From: a virus
DNA length: 64,000 nucleotides
IMG/VR virus record: IMGVR_UViG_3300036820_000012
Location: 1-64,000 of that record
Strand: one strand, 5' to 3'
How positions within the stretch are numbered: the stretch's first letter is position 1; each line of letters starts with the position of its first letter. The translations under genes were made by a program, and so were the position numbers. The notes below the pieces were generated by a model. It was not told where the DNA came from, did no database searches, and was given only the letters and a program-made list of their open reading frames with translations. Shown here one piece after another: positions 23,839-31,156 of the stretch.

Positions 23839-25250
23839 GGCGCGGGAGGGGCAGACCCCCAAAGTGCGTGGACCTCGGCCAGATAGTCGTCCGGGCTCAT
23901 ATGGTCAGGCTGGGCGAGGCCCCTGCGAACCAGCGCGCCGCTGATTGCCCGTGCCTCGATGACTCCGCGCCCTGACCAGTTGTAGTAGTCCGGGAGTGCG
24001 ACGGCAGGCAACGTCTGCGCTGAGCGGTCGGCGGCCCGCCGGACCCCTACGCCAGCCGAATGCGGGCCGAGGCGCTCAACCAGCGCCTGGAGCACGCGGC
24101 CCGTAGTGCCCGCTGGCAGGCTGAGGCTGAGATCTAGGTCGCGGGCGACATCATTGCCGAAGGCCGAATCGAGCGCGCCCGGGTCCAGTTGCACGAGCAG
24201 ATCGGCCATGGGCCGCGTCAGCATGTGGTCTCTGGCAGCATCGCTCAGGACGCCCCCGACATTGGACCGGATGGCCGGTGCCGGGATCACGTCCGAATAC
24301 GCGGCCGAAACTGCGCCGAGCAGGTAACCCGGGCCCTCTTCCCACGGTTTGCGGCCTACCGACAGCTTCGCCAGCATCCCATCACCACGGCCAGCCAGGA
24401 AGCCGAGCGCCTCTCTGACCGCAGCATCTTGGCCGGCCCACCTGGTGAAGGATGCGTCATCCATTGGCAGCCCTGCGAGTTCCGCCAGGTGTCGCCATGG
24501 GTCCACCGCCACCATGTACCAGACGATCAGCGCCAGGAACTGGGAGGCGTCCTCGCGCCTGCCGCATGGCGTTTCTGACGCACGAGAGAAGTTGCGCTGC
24601 ATCCGCGGGCCGAAGAAATCGTCGCTCATCCCGCGGACTTGCCCCCACGTCCGGCGCGTCTCGCGCCACAGGTACTCCGCCGCGCCGTCCTGCTCGCTGC
24701 TCAGGGCGCGCCAGAGTTCGTGCTTCCCGGCAGTCCTGGTCAGCGACCTCATGTACTCGTGGTGGCGTGGGCCCACTTTCGACATGAAGCGCCACGACAC
24801 GTCCGGGATCGTGATCTCGGGCAGGTCGCCGGGCGGCACCGGGCCGCCCAGGACGGACATGGCGAGGTCGGCTAGTTCTGCCCAGCCCGCTCGCTCAGAT
24901 GCTTTGCGTTCCGCGTCGTGGCGCTCGTACAGCAGCTCGCGCCCGAGTGCTGTCGCTTGTTCATTCAGGAGCGTGCCGCCCGCGGCGACGATGCGCGTGA
25001 TCTCTTCGCTCTCGGCTACGAGAAGATCCCCTGCCGGTACGTCCTCCCGGATTGGGACCATCAGGGGCCTAAGCCCGGCGTTCCGCAATTCGGCTATCCA
25101 GGAGCGCACTCGCCGCGCATAGCTACCGCGCAGGCGCTCCGGGAGAGTCTTGGTGGTCTGGCCGATGTACTTCAACTGGTCGTCGCGCGGGTCAACGAGT
25201 CCGTAGACGGTGCCCGTGGCGGGGGGTGCCGCAGTTGTCGTCGCCATCAT
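23835..25250 (-). CDS. GIY-YIG nuclease domain fused to a large unknown domain, 471 aa
   Basis: Residues 13-98 form a GIY-YIG nuclease: VYG (15-17), KYIG (27-30), R39/R41, E80 or E82 and N96 in LLNEQ are the expected catalytic positions. The remaining ~370 residues are helical and match no family I recognise, so this is not a standard homing endonuclease. The start ATG overlaps the stop of the upstream tyrosine recombinase (ATGA), so the two proteins are made together. A role in cutting DNA during excision, transfer or superinfection exclusion is speculation. Confidence 0.75.
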   Translation of the reverse strand: MMATTTAAPPATGTVYGLVDPRDDQLKYIGQTTKTLPERLRGSYARRVRSWIAELRNAGLRPLMVPIREDVPAGDLLVAESEEITRIVAAGGTLLNEQATALGRELLYERHDAERKASERAGWAELADLAMSVLGGPVPPGDLPEITIPDVSWRFMSKVGPRHHEYMRSLTRTAGKHELWRALSSEQDGAAEYLWRETRRTWGQVRGMSDDFFGPRMQRNFSRASETPCGRREDASQFLALIVWYMVAVDPWRHLAELAGLPMDDASFTRWAGQDAAVREALGFLAGRGDGMLAKLSVGRKPWEEGPGYLLGAVSAAYSDVIPAPAIRSNVGGVLSDAARDHMLTRPMADLLVQLDPGALDSAFGNDVARDLDLSLSLPAGTTGRVLQALVERLGPHSAGVGVRRAADRSAQTLPAVALPDYYNWSGRGVIEARAISGALVRRGLAQPDHMSPDDYLAEVHALWGSAPPAP

Positions 25251-25900
25251 GCGTCCACGTGCGGCAGGTCGACGGCTTGCAGCGCCGCGATGGCCTCACG
25301 GTTGGTGAGGTGTGACAGATAGCGGTGGGTCACGGCGATGGATGAGTGGCCCAGCAACTTTGAAATCTGGGTCACCGGCACGCCTGCCGTCTCAAGCTCA
25401 GCCGCATAGGTGTGCCGCAGACCGTGGGGCGTCACCCGCTTTTCCACCCCCGCCTCTGCAGCGAGGCGGTGAAGCATCAGCCGCACATACTGGGCCCGTA
25501 GCGGGGAACCCCTGAGGGTGCAGAACAGCGGGCCCCGGATGCCCATGGCCTTCCGGGTGTCGATCCACCTTGCCACCGCGTCCGTGGCGCTCAGGTGGAA
25601 ACCGCGAGTCGTGGCCACGTCGCCCTTGCCGTGAAGCACGCGGATGCTGTGCTCGCTCAGGCTGACGTCAGACACCTTGAGCGGGGGTATGTCCCGCCGG
25701 TCATCCCCGACCGCCTCCGCGACCCGCAGCCCGGAGCGGTACAGCAGCATCAGGAGCGCGCGATTGCGGATACCTGTCGGTGCTGCGGCTGAGCAGCCCG
25801 CGATTATGGCCTGGACTTCATCGGTCGTCAGGACCTGGGGTGGGTACTTCTCACCCTTGTTGGCAGGCTCCTGGCCCTTCACCGAGCCAAACTGCACCAT
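25247..25900 (-). CDS. tyrosine recombinase, short catalytic form
   Basis: Site-specific recombinase of the XerC/phage integrase family. Catalytic residues are complete: R59 (GLRVAEA), K92 (HGKGD), H159-x-x-R162 (HGLR), H185 (LGHSS) and nucleophile Y194 (HRYLSH). ATG 25900 has a GGGAGG site six bases upstream, giving 217 aa; the GTG at 25978 gives 243 aa. Either way the usual ~80-100-residue core-binding (SAM-like) domain is missing and only ~30 residues precede the catalytic domain. It is coupled to a downstream GIY-YIG gene. Confidence 0.85.
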   Translation of the reverse strand: MVQFGSVKGQEPANKGEKYPPQVLTTDEVQAIIAGCSAAAPTGIRNRALLMLLYRSGLRVAEAVGDDRRDIPPLKVSDVSLSEHSIRVLHGKGDVATTRGFHLSATDAVARWIDTRKAMGIRGPLFCTLRGSPLRAQYVRLMLHRLAAEAGVEKRVTPHGLRHTYAAELETAGVPVTQISKLLGHSSIAVTHRYLSHLTNREAIAALQAVDLPHVDA

Positions 25901-26009
25901 GCGGGTCCTCCCGGCCGGTTTAGAAGTGCTACTGCACAGAAGCACTATCATTTCAGCCTGGAATCCAGCCCTCCACATGCCACGCCGCAGAAGCGCAACT
26001 ATTTCGGCC
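25901..26009. promoter_or_regulatory. intergenic region between the two recombinase genes
   Basis: Contains an inverted repeat AGTGCT/AGCACT (25925-25930 and 25941-25946) with a second GTGC/GCAC pair nested inside. It lies upstream of the tyrosine recombinase start, so it could be an operator or an arm-type recombinase site; nothing decides between them. Confidence 0.3.
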
Positions 26010-27401
26010 CTACTCGCGCGGCTCTACCTTCACCGAATCGCGGTCAAAGCCAGGCCCGCGCCGAGCCGGCAAGATCGTGATGCGGAAGCTTGCCGCCACC
26101 AGCCCCCGCCGTGTAGCCAGCGGAAGCGCCTCCCACTCCTCCAGCGTGATCCCCTCGTACTGGGCCAGCAGCCGCCGTCCCGGTGTAGCTGCGATCCGCT
26201 CCCGCACCGCGGCGATGCGCTCGTCAAACGAGGCGATGGCCCGCACCGTCACTGCCGGGTCCAGCCCCGGATGGTCGGCCAGTGCCTCCAGCGACTTCTG
26301 AGCCGCAGCCTTCCGCTTCTCAAGGACGGTGATCTCTGACGCTGCTGCAGGCTCCGGGGCCTTGCGGACGAGCGCGGCCAGCTGGTCCGAGGACAGCCAC
26401 TCCAGCATCCGTCCCACGATGTAGGCGTCGAGGTGGGCCACCGACCGGTGCAACTGTCGCTTGCACGCCGGGTTCACGCAGCCGTAGCCCAGGCGCAGGA
26501 TGCCGGCCCGCCTGGTCTGGCGCGGGCCGGCTGGCTTGCCGCAGCTGCCGCACAGCGCGATACCTGAGAGCAGGTGCCGACGCTGGCCGGAGGCGTTCGC
26601 GTACCCGGCGGCCCGCCCGGCGAGCATGGCGCACGCCAGTTCCCAGTCGTCGCGCTCCAGCACCGGCTCCCACGCCGCTTTCTGCTCTCCGTCCGGCATC
26701 AGCCCGGCGTAGCGCGGGTTCGTCACCACACGGCGGATCCCGGCATGCGTCCACGCCTTGCCGGTGACGGTCGTCTCGCCGCGGCTGTTGAGGCTGGCGG
26801 CGATGATCCGTGTGCCTTCCCCGGCCAGCACGCGGCGGGCCATCTCCCGGATGAGCGCAGTTTCGGCCGGGACGTGGGTGACGCCGTCGCTGGTGAAGCC
26901 GTAGAACCGGCCGCCGGGGCCGCCGGGGCGCACGAGGCCCTCGCGCCGCATCCGGTCGTACTGGGTTTTCTTGCGCCGGGAGATGGTGTCGGACTCGTTG
27001 CAGGCGCGGGCGACTTCCCAGCGCATCATCATCCGGTGGTCGGGGTTGTCGAAGTCGTACTGCCCGGCGATGGAGGCCACGGTGATGTGCCGGCCGTCGC
27101 GCAGGTCGAGCAGGTCTTCGAGGTCGCGGGGCTGGCGGACGATCCGGTCGCCCCAGTAGCTGACGATCGCGGCTGCCTTGCCTGCGGCGACGTCGGCGAG
27201 CATCTGGTCCCAGGCGGGGCGCTTGCGGTTGCGTTTCCAGGCAGATTTTGAGTGGTCGGTGTAAACGCCGGCGATCTCCCAGCCGCGCTGCCGGCACAGT
27301 TCCCGGCACTGGCGTTCCTGGTCGTCGGTTTTCGTGGTGTCCTCAAGGGCGGCAAGGCTGATCCTGCAGTAGATTGCAGCGCGCAGGCGTGGCTTAGGCA
27401 C
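26010..27401 (-). CDS. large serine recombinase (phage integrase)
   Basis: Large serine integrase of 463 aa. N-terminal resolvase domain with nucleophile S15 in YCRIS; the conserved DDQERQC segment follows (26-32), and a Recombinase domain spans about 160-260. A zinc ribbon has C284, C287, C308 and C313, followed by a coiled-coil region (about 350-395) and a C-terminal tail. All domains of phiC31/Bxb1-type integrases are present in order. GTG 27401. The predicted attP lies 10 bp upstream of the start. It would catalyse attP x attB integration without host factors, needing a directionality factor to excise. Confidence 0.9.
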   Translation of the reverse strand: MPKPRLRAAIYCRISLAALEDTTKTDDQERQCRELCRQRGWEIAGVYTDHSKSAWKRNRKRPAWDQMLADVAAGKAAAIVSYWGDRIVRQPRDLEDLLDLRDGRHITVASIAGQYDFDNPDHRMMMRWEVARACNESDTISRRKKTQYDRMRREGLVRPGGPGGRFYGFTSDGVTHVPAETALIREMARRVLAGEGTRIIAASLNSRGETTVTGKAWTHAGIRRVVTNPRYAGLMPDGEQKAAWEPVLERDDWELACAMLAGRAAGYANASGQRRHLLSGIALCGSCGKPAGPRQTRRAGILRLGYGCVNPACKRQLHRSVAHLDAYIVGRMLEWLSSDQLAALVRKAPEPAAASEITVLEKRKAAAQKSLEALADHPGLDPAVTVRAIASFDERIAAVRERIAATPGRRLLAQYEGITLEEWEALPLATRRGLVAASFRITILPARRGPGFDRDSVKVEPRE

Positions 27402-27410
27402 CGCCCGATA

Positions 27411-27462
27411 TTACCGCTACCTGGGGACAATGAACAATTTCACTGTATAAGTCTGGCGGTAA
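27411..27462. other. candidate attP of the serine integrase
   Basis: A 52-bp imperfect palindrome ten bases upstream of the serine integrase start. Both 26-bp halves read TTACCGC, one base, A, seven bases, ACA, one base, TGAA towards the centre; 15 of 26 positions match, with the unpaired middle around 27435-27438 (CAAT). Length, symmetry and position beside the integrase gene are those of serine-integrase attP sites. The crossover dinucleotide cannot be fixed from sequence alone. Confidence 0.6.
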
Positions 27463-27499
27463 CCTGAACGGGCTCGCTGGACGTCCTACAGGAGCACGG

Positions 27500-27540
27500 A
27501 ACCGTCCCCGTGGTACGTGGCCGCGCGCAGGCCGAGGGCG
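27500..27540 (+). repeat. leader repeat, copy A
   Basis: AACCGTCCCCGTGG, then TACGTGGCC and, after a short gap, GGCCGAGGGCG; nearly repeated at 28486-28523. It ends 35 bp before the start at 27576. Role unknown. Confidence 0.45.
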
Positions 27541-27575
27541 ACGGCGTGACAGGAGTTCGATGAAGGGGGAACTGC

Positions 27576-27701
27576 ATGGCCGCCATCGGTGAGCCCGTCA
27601 AGACCTACGAGATACCGGATCCAGAGGAAGTCCCCGATGAGATTCCGCAGGAGGAGCCAGCCGAGCCCGTCCGCGAGCCCGGCGCCCCCGTCCCAGCGTG
27701 A
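27576..27701 (+). CDS. very small acidic Pro-rich protein, 41 aa
   Basis: ATG 27576 preceded by GAAGGGGGA. The product is rich in Pro, Glu and Asp (YEIPDPEEVPDEIP and onward) and ends 34 bp before the next start. Third-position G/C is high. Short acidic proteins like this are common among actinophage accessory genes; function unknown. Confidence 0.55.
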   Translation: MAAIGEPVKTYEIPDPEEVPDEIPQEEPAEPVREPGAPVPA

Positions 27702-27735
27702 GCCACCGGACCCGGAGAAGGAAGCAGCGGGGGAG

Positions 27736-28443
27736 ATGTCCAAAGAGGTAGCGAAGCCAGGGCTTCCGCAGGAGCCCCGGCAGGACCCGATCCGCGCCCG
27801 GAAGGCCGCGTACCTGATGGCCACCAATGAGCGCATCGGGTTCGGGCCGCTGACCCAGTCCGGCGTGATGTACGCCCCGGAAGGGGTGGCCGAGTGCCGG
27901 TGCGGTAGCTCCAGCGGCTACGTGCTGGCATCCGGTGGCAGCATCTCGGTGACACCGGGCACCTACTACGGCCTGGTCGCCAACAGCGGCGGCGGAGGCG
28001 GCTACCCGGTGGTCTACGGCGGCGGCGGTGGGGGGGGCTCGGCCTTCTATTACCCGGAGCCAGAGCCGGCCAAGCAGCACGGCCGGCCCGACCCCGACAA
28101 CTCATGCGGGTTCTACGCCTGGAAAGCGGACAGCGACCTCCCGTGGCAGGTCGGCACATGGCTGCTGGAAGTTGACCTTTACGGGACCGTCATCGAGCAC
28201 GAGAGCGGCTACCGCGCGCAGAAGCAGCGGGTCCTGTCCATCTCCCCGGTGCCGGGTTTCCTGTGCGACGAGCCCACGTCGCTGAGCGTCGATCGCGACA
28301 GCGGGCACCTGACGGCCCTTTGCCCAGCGTGCCCGTCACCAGCAGGCCACGTAGTCACCCCGGACCGCCTGCGCAGTTTCCTGAACGTGGAGGTCGACAT
28401 GACCCGCGCGTGGCGGATGCGCAAGTCCGCGACCGCTCCGTAG
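27736..28443 (+). CDS. Gly-rich protein with conserved C-terminal domain, 235 aa
   Basis: ATG 27736 is preferred over GTG 27589, which would overlap the small gene above in another frame. Residues 25-60 contain a CRC segment. A central Gly/Tyr tract (two runs of G with VVY between) acts as a linker. The C-terminal domain (CGFYAWK, then VDLYGTVIEHESGYRAQKQRVLSI, and CPAC near the end) resembles a family common in actinobacteria and their phages whose role is unknown. Soluble, no signal peptide. Confidence 0.6.
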   Translation: MSKEVAKPGLPQEPRQDPIRARKAAYLMATNERIGFGPLTQSGVMYAPEGVAECRCGSSSGYVLASGGSISVTPGTYYGLVANSGGGGGYPVVYGGGGGGGSAFYYPEPEPAKQHGRPDPDNSCGFYAWKADSDLPWQVGTWLLEVDLYGTVIEHESGYRAQKQRVLSISPVPGFLCDEPTSLSVDRDSGHLTALCPACPSPAGHVVTPDRLRSFLNVEVDMTRAWRMRKSATAP

Positions 28444-28566
28444 CCCGAAAGCTTCCCCGTAGCCCGCTCCACGGGGGGAACGCGCAACCGCCCGCGTGGC
28501 ACGTGGCCTGAGGGCCGAGGGCGGGAAACGAAAGCTAGCTAGCTACGAAGTGAAAGCGAGATCTCT
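28444..28566 (+). promoter_or_regulatory. leader of the secreted-protein gene
   Basis: Contains a small hairpin (CCCCGT 28455-28460, ACGGGG 28471-28476), the leader repeat copy B (28486-28523) and a GCTAGCTAGC motif. A GTG-initiated reading frame at 28496 encodes a 24-residue basic peptide whose TGA overlaps the GTG start at 28567, so translational coupling through a leader peptide is possible. Confidence 0.4.
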
Positions 28567-29274
28567 GTGAGATTCCCGAAGTTCCTTCCCACCCTGGCGG
28601 TCGTGGCGCCTGTCGTGGCTGCCGGCGCCCTGTCGGTAGCGATGGCAACGCCAGCGTCAGCCGCGGTGCACGGCGTGAAGCCGCAGGCCACCTCGGCGTG
28701 CGGCCATAAGTGCTTCGACCTGTCCAGCCTGCAGCTCGGGCCGGGCTTCATCCAGGACAAGTCCAACACGAAGGCCGGCCGGGTGATCCTGCGGATCGCC
28801 TCAAACACCTTCACCAACGAGGACTTCATCGACCAGGCCGACGGGACGGTGGCCGACTACTGCACCACCGGCACGCCGTCGGCGCAGCAGTTCGCGTCGA
28901 CCAGCTACATCTGCTCGCACTACAGCGCGTTCCCGGTGTTCGAGGCGAACTTCGCGCCGGACACCAACGAGAGCGGCCTGTGCGCGGGCGTCTCGGCGCC
29001 GAACACCTCTGGCGCCAACGTCAAGATGATCGCCTGCGGCCAGACCACGGCGACGCTGTGGATCTCCGACATCGCTGACGGCACCTTCCACCACGGGCAC
29101 CTGTACACCCCGTGGATCAACGGCGGCGACACGTCGTTCAGCCACCCCGAGATCATGACGCTGAACATGGGCACGAAGCCCGCGGATGAGCTCCAGCTTG
29201 AGCCGGAGAACACCACGGGCGGCGCGCTGCCGCTAACCCAGGAGTTCACGGAAGTGCAGGGTCCGGCATCCTGA
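28567..29274 (+). CDS. secreted protein with Sec signal peptide, 235 aa
   Basis: Classical signal peptide: basic start (MRFPKF), a hydrophobic core (9-27) and a likely cleavage after ASA near residue 33. The mature part has six or more Cys (CGHKC at the start, then pairs near 97, 113, 138 and 157), consistent with disulphides in an exported protein. No catalytic motif is recognised. Embedded in a phage beside the attP region, it is a candidate for lysogenic conversion: a protein the prophage adds to the host's secretome. Confidence 0.7.
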   Translation: MRFPKFLPTLAVVAPVVAAGALSVAMATPASAAVHGVKPQATSACGHKCFDLSSLQLGPGFIQDKSNTKAGRVILRIASNTFTNEDFIDQADGTVADYCTTGTPSAQQFASTSYICSHYSAFPVFEANFAPDTNESGLCAGVSAPNTSGANVKMIACGQTTATLWISDIADGTFHHGHLYTPWINGGDTSFSHPEIMTLNMGTKPADELQLEPENTTGGALPLTQEFTEVQGPAS

Positions 29275-29431
29275 TCCGCTAGATGTGCCCGGTTCGCGCG
29301 GCCTTTGCTGCTGGGGGGTTCAGGCCGTGGACGTCCGGGCACCCGCGCAGGACTGGGGTCCTCCCCCGAGGCTCTGGTCCCGCGCCTGACGGGCGGCAGC
29401 CGTCCCGCGCATGAGGCGGCTGTAGCCCCCG

Positions 29432-29473
29432 GCCCCCGGCAGTCTGGTGCTCCAGGCCCAGACTGCCGGGGGC
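29432..29473 (+). terminator. long perfect hairpin after the secreted-protein gene
   Basis: 16-bp perfect inverted repeat (GCCCCCGGCAGTCTGG 29432-29447 with its complement 29458-29473) and a 10-nt loop. There is no strong T tract, as is common for actinobacterial terminators. It separates the secreted protein from the next genes; the 150 bp between 29275 and 29431 contain no gene. Confidence 0.65.
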
Positions 29474-29501
29474 TCTCGTATCCCAATCGGCAGGAGAAGC
29501 G

Positions 29502-29666
29502 ATGGGACTGCTGAGGCGTAAACGCGGCAAGCCCGAACCCGAGGCTGGCGAAGACCGCAGCGAAGAGGAAGCCGAAGTCCGCGAGGTTGGCGAGCCCGAC
29601 CCGTCCAAGGTGACGGTTCGCAAGGACACTGTGACTGGCCGCTGGGCCAGCCTGAAGGGCATGTGA
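29502..29666 (+). CDS. small basic/acidic protein, 54 aa
   Basis: ATG 29502 after CAGGAGAAG. Basic head (LLRRKRGK), acidic middle and a terminal VTVRKDTVTGRWASLKGM. Good codon bias. Function unknown. Confidence 0.55.
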   Translation: MGLLRRKRGKPEPEAGEDRSEEEAEVREVGEPDPSKVTVRKDTVTGRWASLKGM

Positions 29667-29672
29667 TCCGCC

Positions 29673-29924
29673 GTGGACGATGACGCCGTGATCACGCTGA
29701 CCAGGACGGCGGCCGGCCAGTTCCAGGTCACCGTAGACGGGGACGGGGCGCCTGACGTGATCGACCTCTGGCTGTCGGTGTCTGCTGAGTCGCATCCTTC
29801 AGCGGCATCCATCGGCCTGACCCGGATGAGGGTCGAGGGCGATGACCTGTGGAAGGCGGAGCAGCACTTCGAGGTCACCGAGGTCACGATGACAGTCAAG
29901 GGGAAGCGCTACCCGCGGCACTAG
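29673..29924 (+). CDS. hypothetical beta-rich protein, 83 aa
   Basis: GTG 29673, six bases after the preceding stop. Alternating beta-strand pattern throughout; no motif. Last plus-strand gene before the bidirectional terminator. Confidence 0.55.
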   Translation: MDDDAVITLTRTAAGQFQVTVDGDGAPDVIDLWLSVSAESHPSAASIGLTRMRVEGDDLWKAEQHFEVTEVTMTVKGKRYPRH

Positions 29925-29936
29925 TCCGGGCACACG

Positions 29937-29983
29937 AAAAAAGCCGCTCGCCGCACCACCCATTAGGGCAGTGCGGCGAGCGG
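29937..29983 (-). terminator. bidirectional intrinsic terminator
   Basis: Perfect 13-bp stem (29944-29956 with 29971-29983), 14-nt loop, and on the minus strand a following run of six T (AAAAAA at 29937-29942 on the plus strand). It lies exactly between convergent transcription units and would end the minus-strand membrane/lysis operon. Confidence 0.85.
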
Positions 29984-30045
29984 TTATGGCGTCAGCGCCG
30001 AGTGTCGCAAGCAGGGATCAGGCTAGCAGGGCGCGGCGACAGTCC

Positions 30046-30549
30046 TCACCAGGTCCCCAGGAGCAGCGACGTATCGTAGGCCGCTGTCATGCCGCCGGCG
30101 TACTGCTGAGCCCAGACGTGGGCCGGGTCAAGCGTGACGTGGTAGCGGGTGGCCATCTCCGCGAGCTCGGCTGCGGTGCGCTGCACGCCGTCGAGCGTTG
30201 CAAGCCACCAGCGCACGTTGGCCAGTCCCTGCAGCCGCGCGGCTGCGAGGGCGAGGTTGGCGAAGCTCGTGTAGCAGCGGGCGAGGTTGCCGGCCGCGAG
30301 GCGCCCTTGCGCCCAGGCACGCAGCGCAGCCGGGTCCTCGAAGCTCTCGTTACCCGGCTCGAAGTCGCATGCGCCCGCTCTGGCTGCGACGGCCTGCCCG
30401 GCGAGCACGGTGTTCCACCGGACGTGCGGGATCGCCTTCACCTGCTCGGCGGTGGCTGCGTAGCGGCCGTCGACATACGGGATGGCGTACTGGGTGCCTG
30501 CCGGGAAGTGCTCGCTCGCTGCGTCGTAGACGCGGATGATCTCGGTCAC
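30046..30549 (-). CDS. GH25/DUF1906-like TIM-barrel protein, possible lysin
   Basis: 167 aa with the pattern of a short glycoside-hydrolase-like barrel: YVDGRYAA (25-32), the acidic strand CDFEPGN (61-67), RCYTSFANLA, WWLATLDG and a closing WAQQYAGGMTAAYDTSLLLG. Relatives in actinobacteria are annotated as DUF1906/GH25-like. It is short for a full lysozyme and has no wall-binding domain. GTG overlaps the stop of the channel-like gene. Its place at the end of a membrane-protein operon fits a lysis role, but activity is unproven. Confidence 0.5.
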   Translation of the reverse strand: MTEIIRVYDAASEHFPAGTQYAIPYVDGRYAATAEQVKAIPHVRWNTVLAGQAVAARAGACDFEPGNESFEDPAALRAWAQGRLAAGNLARCYTSFANLALAAARLQGLANVRWWLATLDGVQRTAAELAEMATRYHVTLDPAHVWAQQYAGGMTAAYDTSLLLGTW

Positions 30550-31025
30550 GGCTGGCGCTCCTTCGGGTCACGCAGCTTGCGGGAGTCGGTCACCGTTGGC
30601 TCGCTGGGCGGCCCGGCTCGCTCGTCGCGGGTGGCGAGTCTCTCGCTGGTGCCGTTCGGCTTCGCTGGCCTGCGCGCTGGGGGCATCACGGCCAGTCCCT
30701 TGTGGTGCTCCGCGAGCCGTTCTTCCAGGTGCCGCTTGATGCGTCCTTCGGCCTTGTCGACGTGGGTCGCTGTCAACCCGCTGGTAAAGAGGGAGAAGCT
30801 GGCGCCAAAGAGCGGGACCACCGACAGGCACTCGCCGGCGTTGACTATGTGCGCCCAGACGCCCACCGGGGTCACGTCCCCGCCGAGGGTCACGGCGTTG
30901 GCTAGCGCGTTGTAGAGCCCGTCCCAGACGCCGATGTGCATGGCTGCCGAGTAGGCGATGCCGAGCCCTGCGTCGAGCACCAGGGCGCTGGCGATCACCA
31001 GCAGGGCAACCCGGTGGTGCCTCAC
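30546..31025 (-). CDS. two-TM protein with K+-channel-like pore loop
   Basis: Two transmembrane helices (about 5-28 and 63-85) flank a re-entrant segment LYNALANAVTLGGDVTPVGVW (about 37-57) that resembles the pore helix and filter of two-TM potassium channels, with TLGGD where channels have TVGYGD. A long charged tail (90-159) follows. It could be a degenerate channel, or a holin-like protein given its neighbours. GTG 31025 overlaps the upstream stop. Confidence 0.5.
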   Translation of the reverse strand: MRHHRVALLVIASALVLDAGLGIAYSAAMHIGVWDGLYNALANAVTLGGDVTPVGVWAHIVNAGECLSVVPLFGASFSLFTSGLTATHVDKAEGRIKRHLEERLAEHHKGLAVMPPARRPAKPNGTSERLATRDERAGPPSEPTVTDSRKLRDPKERQP

Positions 31026-31156
31026 ACCCGCTCTCGCAGGAGAGCTATCAGTTCGTCAAGCTTGTCCTCGAGCGTCTCCTCTGGCCGCGCGTCCTCGTGG
31101 TGGCGGTTGCACCACGCGGAAATGGTAGGATCATCACATGCCCGAGTGGAATCCAT
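31022..31156 (-). CDS. very small protein, 44 aa
   Basis: ATG 31156 gives a peptide with WCNRHH and an acidic helical end (ETLEDKLDELIALLRERV). Its stop overlaps the next GTG, supporting coupling. The first few codons overlap the start of the plus-strand HNH gene, so part of an originally longer gene may have been replaced by that insertion. Confidence 0.45.
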   Translation of the reverse strand: MDSTRACDDPTISAWCNRHHEDARPEETLEDKLDELIALLRERV

